A stretch of 64,000 nt of DNA. Source: Enoplolaimus lenunculus (lineage: Eukaryota; Nematoda; Enoplea; Enoplida; Thoracostomopsidae). The notes under the pieces were generated by a model. That model was given only the letters and a program-made list of their open reading frames with translations, made no database searches and was not told the DNA's origin. Shown here piece by piece: positions 23,097-33,500 of the stretch (position 1 is its first letter; each line of letters begins with the position of its first letter). Made by a program: the position numbers and the translations under genes. The DNA is taken from contig JASANG010001458.1 of assembly GCA_030248215.1 (NCBI GenBank), forward strand, positions 62,001 to 126,000, written 5' to 3'.

Positions 23097-24978
23097 TAGG
23101 CGTAGTATAGAGATTTGCCTTAAATGTTTAGGCTTACGCTTTTGGACTTAACCGACTTTGATTTAAGCATTAGGCTTACCACACAGGCCTCGATGATTAA
23201 GGTAGGACAAAATACTGATTAGACGACGTCTTCTTGCTGCAAATATCCCTCGGAAATCCACAGAGATCATAAGAAAAATAATCGGTTTATGCATGTACAC
23301 GCTACTAAATCCAGCAAGTTAATGAGATTTTTGAGAAACATTCTTCCCGGGTATATATCGGTATATGTATATAACTGGTTTGGACTTTATAAAATACTTG
23401 GTCAGGGGTGAAACCAAAAACGAGGTATACGATATTGGCTCTGAAAAACGACTTGGACAAATTTACTTTACACAAGTTGAGCCAAATAGAAATAAAAACA
23501 AAATTATGGGGTGAAACTATGACGTGAACCCAACCCAAACCAGAATTCTGGCTACGTTCGTGTGCTTGATGAGTAGCTTGACTGGCTCAAAACTGTTCTC
23601 TGGTTAGATTTTTCTTGAACCTATTTTAATCTCGAACTGTTTAACCAAAGCTAAGTGGGGTTTTAAGCCAAAACACAATATGGTTTAATCATACTGTACC
23701 TAAGGAGCCGCAATTGGTTTTACACTGCAGGGCTTTTTCCGTTAAGCATCGATGCTGAATGAGAAACTCGAATTTTTGCTACTTTTACAGAAAACCCATA
23801 ATTAAAGCTGGAACGCCCCACATACGTATTTTGCGCAGTTTTCTAGCAATAATATGATTGTAATAATTTGGTCAAAGTATTAAAGTTCTATGGAAAAAAT
23901 ACTTCATTAAAATACTGAGTCATTTTCTTCGGTGTGTTTTTAAAATCAAAATTGACAGCAAGTGTCGGCGTTGATATAAAAATCACTTGTACTGGATAAA
24001 ACCTAAATCTAGTAATCTAAGCTGGCTAAGCGGGCCATAAGGAGTTTAACGTATATTTTATTCTACTGAAGCCTAAACTCTAAGAAACGTGAACTTTAAT
24101 TTTTGATTTTGATCCTGCAATTAATCCGTGTTGACTAACGGATTCGCTATTCTGGCCGCGAGCAAAGATCCAGAAATTTTCAGGTGGGTGAAAGCACTTT
24201 TTAAGTTTCGAAATCAACAGTACTTAAACCGTGTTTAGTATATATTTCAATATCCTTAAAGCTTGAAATTGTGCCCAAAACGCAATTTATTTAAATTGTG
24301 TTGCATTTCCGTCACATTTCAGCTTATTTGGCTAGAAAACACACTGTAAGTTTCAGATGGTCTATTTAATTGTAAAATTGCTCGCACTACAGGATTGATC
24401 GAGTAAACAAATATCCCCTGGATCGTCCACTGGAGCCAGAAATATGTTGAACCAAAAAGACCCAAAAATTGTTTGATACTAAATATTAAACCTAAAAATA
24501 TTGCTAATTGCATAACCACATTTAAGTCACAGGTGATTTTGGTCAAATTAAACCAATACAACAGATTAAAAACACAATGCAGTACGGCATAATTATATTA
24601 AAAACATTTTTAACAGCACGAACGTAGTCAGCATTAAAGAAACGGTGGCCTAAATTCTATTTAAAATTTCGAAGACTTAGGCTTAATACAACCTTACCTA
24701 AGCGTAAAGTTTAAGCCTTTGCCTAAGCCTTCTCTGACACCTGAACCTTCAAGGTTACACCTTTAATTAGTATCATATAAAACAGGTCAAAACGCCATTA
24801 AATAACCCAATTAATTATCAATTTATACGCTGTCAACCGTGTCAGGCCAGCCAAAATCAGCTGCGATATTGCAATTATTTTTCAACAAACTGATCACAAA
24901 CCATCGTAATGAGTGCGTCAGCATGAGCTAAGAATCAAATTATTAATATTAATACATTTAGTTTAATAACAACTGATC

Positions 24979-25370
24979 CATATTCTCAAATGTGTATAGC
25001 ACCAATTATCAGCTGGTGTATAGGTCTTGTAACTTTGAAACCGGTATAAGCCTATAAGCATATTATAATATGCCTAAGCGTAAGTTTAAACATAAGGATA
25101 AGCCTATACACCTAATCCTGAGCTTAAGCAAAGAAATTTAGTCCAAAAGCTTAAGCTTACTCTATTGCTGTCCGGTGGAAAACGGTCCGCCTGTGATCTT
25201 TACATGGGCCTAACTTTCAAACCAGTGAAACGTTAAGGTTTGAAATGCAGTGCATTTTTCGCATTTGATTTATCCTACTTCTGCACCAATTTTGCGATCT
25301 GCAATTCCAGTAGTTCTTCATTTCAAAAGCCTACCGCTAACTGGTGATTTTGTGCTATACGCAGTTCAGA
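24979..25370. mobile_element. CCGTATTCTC MITE interrupted by a TTAGGC-MITE
   Basis: The left part (CATATTCTCAAATGTGTATA to TAACTTTGAAACC) is separated from its continuation (AACTTTCAAACCAGTGAAAC) by a TTAGGC-MITE at about 25046-25210 whose right end is TCTTTACATGGGCC. The nesting shows that the TTAGGC family moved after this element was in place. Confidence 0.7.
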
Positions 25371-25591
25371 GCCCGTATTCTCAAATGTGTGTGACACCTA
25401 TTACCAGTTGGTGATAGGTCTTGTAACTTTCGAACCAGACAATGGAGAGGTTTGAAATACAGCATATCTACTGCATTAGATATACTCTACTTTTGTGCAA
25501 ATTTTGACCATCTGCAAATGCAGTAGTTCGTTAGTTTGAAAACCTATTACTAACTGGTGATAGGTGTTATATGCATTTGAGAATATGGGCC
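25371..25591. mobile_element. CCGTATTCTC MITE
   Basis: A clean copy with ends CCCGTATTCTCAAATGTG and CATTTGAGAATATGGGC, immediately following another copy in the same orientation. Confidence 0.75.
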
Positions 25592-27045
25592 CAGGACACC
25601 GTCAAAGCGTACTACACCAAAGTCGTAAGTGAATAAAATTTTTTACCCAGCCGGCGCTCACCTTTGCCCCGTCTTATTTTTGTTCTTTTTCCAGAAAAAG
25701 TAGTGTAATTTTGCAGAAATAACCTCATAGGCACATGCGTCGATTATAGCTTACAATTTCGAATGCAGACTCAACAATAGCAGCAACCCTACAGACACCC
25801 TTATAACGCAACAAGTAAAGAATACAAAACATGGTTTTAGCCCTGTTGGTAGGGGCAGACCCGGGCGGTAAACACCCTTTGATCGGTTCGTGAATACAGC
25901 TGTTTACAGACATGAGCGCATAACTCGTACAAAGTTGCACTAAACCAGCTCAGTTGCACAATTCAGGTTGCAAACAATGGCCGGAGTTAAGGGGGGATTG
26001 ATGTGAGAACCAATCTTTGATACTTCCCCCCCCGTTGGAGGCTGTCAGAAACTTTATAATTTGTTATACGAACCCCGGTTTTCAAAATTGTTTATTACGT
26101 AACCCCGCCGTTTCTGAACAAATCACTGGTTGCGAGCTGGTGTCTAAACCCAGCTGCTTTGCAATGTGAAATTTGTCAACATTAATCTTTCACCCGAACC
26201 AAGAAAAAAGCCTTCAAAATCAGCGCCGCTGTTCGCTTCTGAGCGACTACTGTATTCCGCGCTTAAAATTCCCTAACGTCCACTTTTGTGATGTCCAGGT
26301 CGTTGCAAATTTTACAAACTTCAAACCAGATCAATGGAGCCTAAAAACTGGCTAGCATTCATGTATTATTTGGCCAAAAAACCATTGGCGCGCTCCTGGT
26401 TTAAGCCAGCTAATAATTCCAGTTATTCCCCGCCGTGTCTCAGCCGACGTTCGGATAAAATGGTTCGAATTTAAAAATTTTGGCATATTTGAACATTTAA
26501 TCACCTTCAACGATTAACCCGTAAAAATTTTGAAATTTTAAAAAACTTCGTTTTTGAGACATCCGTCCAATTTGAGGTTATTTAGCGAATGTCGGCCGCG
26601 CGAACGACCTCATAAAGCTAAAAAGCATGGGTACCGATGGGATAGAGATTACTGAATGATGACCAAAAACAAAATAAATGCCGCAGACTGAGGGGACACT
26701 TAAACAAATATAAACCAACTAATAATCAAAACCTTATTAATCATGACACTGCCCCCCTGAAAAAAGTTGCAGGTGACGTTTTTGGCAACCAAAACAATAT
26801 TTTTTTCTGAAGGGGGTAAGACTTAAAAATAAGCTGGAATAAAAATTCGCTGTGATACCGGAACGAATCGATGTCTTATAATTTCTGCATTTGATACTGT
26901 TTACCTTGAATTGAGCCTTTTCCAAACGAAATTCGTATTGCAGTCAGCGGTTTGTTGTTAACACAAGGCACTGCTGATTCACCTCGGTTCGAACTCTAGA
27001 ATTATCCCATGAATACAAGTTAGCTATATACAGCATTCACTGCTG

Positions 27046-28510
27046 GATCCAATTATGGATACCAATGCCTAGGCACCTGGAACAGGAATCAAAACCAAAA
27101 TTTTGTATTTTCACCGGCGGATCCAATTATGGATACCAATGCCTAGGCACCTGGAACAGGGATCAAAACCAAAATTTTGTATTTTCACTGGCGGATCCAA
27201 TTATGGATACCAATGCCTAGGCACCTGGAACAGGGATCAAAACCAAAATTTTGTATTTTCACTGGCGGATCCAATTATGGATACCAATGCCTAGGCACCT
27301 GGAACAGGGATCAAAACCAAAATTTTGTATTTTCACTGGCGGATCCAATTATGGATACCAATGCCTAGGCACCTGGAACAGGGATAAAAACCAAAATTTT
27401 GTATTTTCACTGGCGGATCCAATTATGGATACCAATGCCTAGGCACCTGGAACAGGGATCAAAACCAAAATTTTGTATTTTCACTGGCGGATCCAATTAT
27501 GGATACCAATGCCTAGGCACCTGGAACAGGGATCAAAACCAAAATTTTGTATTTTCACTGGCGGATCCAATTATGGATACCAATGCCTAGGCACCTGGAA
27601 CAGGGATCAAAACCAAAATTTTGTATTTTCACTGGCGGATCCAATTATGGATACCAATGCCTAGGCACCTGGAACAGGGATCAAAACCAAAATTTTGTAT
27701 TTTCACTGGCGGATCCAATTATGGATACCAATGCCTACGCACCTGGAAGAGGGATCAAAACCAAAATTTTGCATTTTCACTGGCGGATCCAATTATGGAT
27801 ACCAATGCCTAGGCACCTGGAACAGGGATCAAAACCAAAATTTTGTATTTTCACTGGCGGATCCAATTATGGGTACCAATGCCTAGGCACCTGGAACAGG
27901 GATCAAAACCAAAATTTTGTATTTTCACTGGCGGATCCAATTATGGGTACCAATGCCTAGGCACCTGGAACAGGAATCAAAACCAAAATTTTGTATTTTC
28001 ACTGGCGGATCCAATTATGGATACCAATGCCTAGGCACCTGGAACAGGGATCAAAACCAAAATTTTGTATTTTCACTGGCGGATCCAATTATGGATACCA
28101 ATGCCTAGGCACCTGGAACAGGGATCAAAACCAAAATTTTGTATTTTCACTGGCGGATCCAATTATGGATACCAATGCCTAGGCACCTGGAACAGGAATC
28201 AAAACCAAAATTTTGTATTTTCACTGGCGGATCCAATTATGGATACCAATGCCTAGGCACCTGGAACAGGGATCAAAACCAAAATTTTGTATTTTCACTG
28301 GCGGATCCAATTATGGATACCAATGCCTAGGCACCTGGAACAGGGATCAAAACCAAAATTTTGTATTTTCACTGGCGGATCCAATTATGGAACCAATCCA
28401 GGCACCAAACAGAAAAAAAAACCAAAAATTTAAAATTCACTGGCGGATCCAGTTATGGGTACCAATGCCTAGGCACCTGGAACAGCGATCAAAACCAAAA
28501 TTTTGGATTA
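27046..28510. repeat. 74-bp tandem satellite, about 20 units
   Basis: Units of 74 bp beginning GGATCCAATTATGGATACCA and containing GCCTAGGCACCTGG and ACCAAAATTTTGTATTTTC follow one another with almost no differences (a few single-base changes, e.g. near 27737-27772 and 27873). The last two units (28373-28510) are diverged. Because 74 is not a multiple of three, short open frames recur every unit; these are artefacts, not genes. Confidence 0.95.
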
Positions 28511-28707
28511 AGATTAACTCTAAGCTCGAGATGGGCTGTTCGCTTACGAGCATTGTTTCACTTTAATATATCACGCAATTTTGTCGTCAAAAATTGCTGT
28601 ATCCGCCACAGACAGCATTCATATTGTAATTAAAACGACCCACAATTTGGTGTGAATTTTTTGTTCGAAACACGAAAAAATTTTCGCCGACGTAAAACAG
28701 AAAGAAT

Positions 28708-29013
28708 TCAGTAAATCTCTATTCACACATGCAAGTTTTTGCAGCAAAAACTTGCACATGCAACTTGCATGTGTATGTTTGGTCACAAGGCAGCTTTGAA
28801 GTTGTTGCAGCAGCAAATTATTCACTGAAATTCATGTGATTTAATTTAATTCGCACCTGAGAATGCAGTTGCAAGTCGCTTGAGTTTCTTACACCTGCAG
28901 TTTGATTGGTCGATCGAAATGTTCATTTAACAACACTTGCAGTTGCAAGTATTTCGTGCAAGTTGCAGCTGCGAGTTCTCGCTGCAAAAACTTGCACGTG
29001 TGAATGGGGCTTA
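28708..29013. mobile_element. CAGCTG-type inverted-repeat element
   Basis: The ends are TATTCACACATGCAAGTTTT and AACTTGCACGTGTGAATGGG. GCAAGTTGCAGCTGCGAG lies near the right end. Confidence 0.7.
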
Positions 29014-29064
29014 AAATTGTGATATTGTTCCGTTCATATGTATTGCAAACTGTACAAAAGATCA

Positions 29065-29832
29065 AGTTTAAGCCCTCTTCACACGTGCAAGTTTTTGCTG
29101 TAAGAACTTGCAGCTGCACTTGCACGAAATACTTGCAGCTGCAAGTATTTGTAAAGAATCATAATTTTCATTCTGAATCTTGACATGAATTTATGTGAAT
29201 AATTTGCAGACCACTGCAATAAATATCTACATATACTATAATCGATCAGTTTAGCCAATGATGATAAATGAATTCCACTTGCAGGACTATTCATACCTAC
29301 GAATTATTCTTCGCATATATTAATCATGAATAACTTGCAGCTCCAAGTTCTTCGAATGAATTTTTCAAAAAACTTGCAGCTGCAAGTTTCAGTTGTAAGA
29401 AACATTCATGCGCAAAGAAGGTTATACTCGAAATTTCTTGACTTGAAAAAGATTTCATCGCGATGCAATCTATATTTAATGCTTAAATTTTTTAAACTAG
29501 TCCCATTACTTTTGCTGTCGGCTGCGAAATATCAAACAAGTTAGATATTTGAATTAATTCAGATTTCTTGAATGAATTCAATAAGTGTGAATTAATTCAA
29601 AGGCGCTCAGCAACATGTCTTCTGATTGGCCAATGAAAATGCAAGTGCAAGAAATTCGAGCAATTTGCGATGGCGTTCACAAGTGCGAATTAAATTCAAT
29701 CGCATGATTTATAACGAATAATTTGCAGCTGCAAGAATTTCAAATCTGCTTTGTGACCAAACTTGCACATGCAAGTTGCACGTGCAATATTTTGCTGCAC
29801 AATCTTGCACGTGTAAATAGGGCTTTAGTTGA
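29065..29832. mobile_element. CAGCTG-type element, long form (copy A)
   Basis: It runs from AAGCCCTCTTCACACGTGCA to CTTGCACGTGTAAATAGGGC. It contains several AACTTGCAGCTGCAAG palindromes. It is nearly the reverse complement of 38092-38857. Confidence 0.8.
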
Positions 29833-30274
29833 AGACCTTGTTGCATTATTGTATTTTAATGTACTGTAGTGACCTGAATAACAGGGGACTGATATTTATT
29901 TGACCTCTCCAGAGGATTTTCTTGTCTCAAAAGGTACTTTCAAAACTTAAGTACGCTTTAAGTTTCGAACTCAAATTATTTGGTTCTGGAGTCATTAATG
30001 CACTGCAATTAGGGAAAATGGTATTGATGGACTCTAATTAGGTTTTAGAGTATCTATCCGTTTACGGACTCTTAAAAGGGATACGGACTCCTATTGATTG
30101 GGACTCAAAATGGAGACCTCTTCTTATTACCACCACCTCTTATTCGGGTGACTACAGTAAAACGAAAAAGTTTACAAAACTCGCTTATTTTAAATATAAC
30201 AATTAAGACAAAAGATCTTTTGATAAATTCCGAAGAAATCAGTTTCCCAATCGCAGCTGACTACGAGCTCTGAC

Positions 30275-30425
30275 GGATGCAAAAGATGGTGCCAACCCCG
30301 GCCAATGACTTCCAACAGGACTCAAAACGAAGATTTTGTATTAAAATTTAGCACTAAAATCACATTTGGCTTTTCGCTCGCTTTGCTATTCGCTGTTTTT
30401 TCACTGTTATATCTCACGCCCATTG
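30275..30425. repeat. Single diverged copy of the 74-bp satellite unit plus flank
   Basis: GGATGCAAAAGATGGTGCCA and GACTCAAAACGAAGATTTTG align with the satellite unit. The following GCTATTCGCTG and TATATCTCACGCC match the sequence just after the satellite at 28537-28575. This looks like a dispersed repeat from which the satellite unit was amplified. Confidence 0.55.
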
Positions 30426-30516
30426 TTCGTTAGGAGTTTCTGGATCAGCCATTGGACGCATGTGCTATACACATTGAAGATACGAAGTATATTAAACAAT
30501 CTATGGCAGAACATAC

Positions 30517-33500
30517 CTCTATCGCTTGCAATACCTCGTCGTCAGAAACACACATCAGTTCTTGCAACGCACCCATATTACAAAAATAACCTGCTCCAAT
30601 ATGAAGACCACGCTGTTTTGCAGCTTCGTTGATCTAAAAATAAATATTTCTTTTTTCTAAATTATAATAACATAAATCATAATTTTCAAAAAAGTAGCAT
30701 ATCCCCTGGTGCCTAACAATAAAAACAATACAATGTTCGCAAAATATCGTACGATAAACTCCATGCAAAATAGCAGTAAATTGAAATCATAGCATTCTTT
30801 TAACCCCTTCTCACATTGAGTTGCCTGTAGGCCACCCAGCGCAGTGTATATACGTTAAATAGTATATATCGCACCGTGTTTAACCATTGCAACACGGATA
30901 CATAGTACTAAATCACCACAAGACGTGAGAGCCCCCTCGGGCTCGAGCGTCAAGCTCCTATAGCTGAGTGGTGATGGTATACGCCTCCCACGCCAGTCAC
31001 TGGAGTTCGAATCTTAGCATAAAAGTAGGTCTCAGGGGAAATAGAAAATATTCATGTGAGAAAGGATTAATTACGGCAATTTACTTTGACTACGATCAAC
31101 CAGTAAAATAAAACCGAAATATATCAAAGTATCGACAGGAACAAAATTTTGCCGCAAAACGAACAGGAACAGGAATTGAAATTAACTACAGACTGGAAAA
31201 ACTAACTCAGTCCAGTTGAGATAAACAAACTGTGAAAAAGACTCATTTGCGCGCTTGAATTACAAGTGTGATTACTACATAAACACCAGTTTTAAATTCA
31301 CGTCCAAGTGTCCATTTTAATCGTTGTTTAGTTTTTAATCGAAAAATTCAATACGAATACAATCTCCGATCAGAATGAACAATTGAAAGCAAAACCAAAA
31401 ATTACAAAAAAAATTAAAATTAAAAAATATATTCGTTTTACCGCATCAAAAATACCAAATTAATTTCAGAAAGTTATATAATTTTTAAAATTACGTTTAC
31501 CATCACAAAGATCTTCTGTTTAAACTTAGACTTGGAACCAAACGGTTGGCCTATGTTATTCCAGTATTAGTATCGATATATTTCACAACGACTTTTGAGT
31601 GACACAATTTTATTTTGTCATAGCTTGCTAGAAGCGGTGTATACTTGCTATTCGCTATCGTATAAACACTCCATAACACCTTGACATTCGTTAGCATTCG
31701 AAATTTAGTAGACTATTTCAATTTAAAACTTGTATCATTACATATATACACGAGATGGAGGTGACCAGAGGCCAGGTTGATTCGAATCCGTGAGTTGAAA
31801 TCACCATTTCGCGAAACCAGTGTTTTCAATATGCAGATTTTGTCTGTAAAACACAATATTTTAGCTGTTTTGTTTTCTACGTTCGACTTTGTCCAATCAA
31901 TTTTCGGTGCTGGACTTTGTCCAATCAATTTTCGGTGCTGGACTTTGTCCAATCAATTTTCGGTGCTGGACTTTGTCCAATCAATTTTCGATGCTGGACT
32001 TTGTCCAATCAATTTTCGGTGCTGGACTTTGTCCAATCAATTTTCGGTGCTGGACTTCGTCCAATCAATTTTCGTTGTCCAATCAAAAGTATTCTCAGCA
32101 GTAAATACATTTACTGCAAATCATCCGCATTGGCTGTTTACCTTTGCAACCGGAACTATCGTACCATCCGGATACAGTAAGTTAAACGTGACTTTGCCAC
32201 CGTGCGCGTTCACGTTTCCAAATTGTGTTTTTGAATATATTTCCACCACGCGTGTCCGATTGGAATGACTTAATGCTAACAGTTTGTTCGACAAATATGT
32301 TGCCAACGTCGCTACATGTTCGCTTAATTTATGAATCCCACCTGAAATAAACAATCAAATAAAATTTGATTAAAACCATATTCAGGGTGACGCTATACTT
32401 TTGATGACGTCCGGCGCCATACGTCACCGTTCGACATCATACGTCATAGTACGTTAAGTTATTGTTAATATAAAAAATTGACAAGACAGATATATTTGTT
32501 GTATGAAATACCAAGACGTCTTATGTCTATCAACGACCTGTTAGCCTTTGGCTCTTGTGAACATTTCTCTCACAGTTTTCTAAACTGTCACATTTTGGCA
32601 TGACGTCATCATACGTCATAGTACGTTAAGTTATTGTTAATATAAAAAATTGACAAGACAGATATATTTGTTGTATGAAATACCAAGACGTCTTATGTCT
32701 ATCAACGACCTGTAAGCCTTTGGCTCTTGTGAACATTTCTCTCACAGTTTTCTAAACTGTCACATTTTGGCATGACGTCATCATACGTCATAGTACGTTA
32801 AGTTATTGTTAATATAAAAAATTGACAAGACAGATATATTTGTTGTATGAAATACCAAGACGTCTTATGTCTATCAACGACCTGTAAGCCTTTGGCTCTT
32901 GTGAACATTTCTCTCACAGTTTTCTAAACTGTCACATTTTGGCATGACGTCATCATACGTCATAGTACGTTAAGTTATTGTTAATATAAAAAATTGACAA
33001 GACAGATATATTTGTTGTATGAAATACCAAGACGTCTTATGTCTGTCAACGACCTGTAAGCCTTTGGCTCTTGTGAACATTTCTCTCACAGTTTTCTAAA
33101 CTGTCACATTTTGGCATGACGTCATCATACGTCATAGTACGTTAAGTTATTGTTAATATAAAAAATTGACAAGACAGATATATTTGTTGTATGAAATACC
33201 AAGACGTCTTATGTCTATCAACGACCTGTAAGCCTTTGGCTCTTGTGAACATTTCTCTCACAGTTTTCTAAACTGTCACATTTTGGCATGACGTCATCAT
33301 ACGTCATAGTACGTTAAGTTATTGTTAATATAAAAAATTGACAAGACAGATATATTTGTTGTATGAAATACCAAGACGTCTTATGTCTATCAACGACCTG
33401 TAAGCCTTTGGCTCTTGTGAACATTTCTCTCACAGTTTTCTAAACTGTCACATTTTGGCATGACGTCATCATACGTCATAGTACGTTAAGTTATTGTTAA

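Larger units (their letters stand above)
22532..30516. other. Repeat region, possible long MOCOS intron
   Basis: No firm gene. The region contains an introner-like MITE (22971-23096), CCGTATTCTC MITEs (24979-25591), the 74-bp satellite (27046-28510) and two CAGCTG-type elements. The C-terminal MOSC domain expected of MOCOS was searched for by eye and not found. Confidence 0.5.

Noticed and set aside
24316-24600. Minus-strand open frame reading like a multi-pass membrane segment (FGSTYFWLQWTIQGIFVYS, INPVVRAIL)
   Set aside because: It looks faintly like the end of a seven-helix receptor, but there is no start, no clear acceptor and no partner exon. It may be a chance hydrophobic frame in AT-rich DNA.
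27046-28510. Overlapping open frames of about 63-137 codons in a regular ladder
   Set aside because: They arise because a 74-bp unit is stop-poor and shifts frame each time. There is no start context, splice signal or family match.
31777-32268. 163-codon open frame on the plus strand
   Set aside because: It runs through the 28-bp array and antisense to MOCOS exon 8, whose minus-strand reading matches the family.
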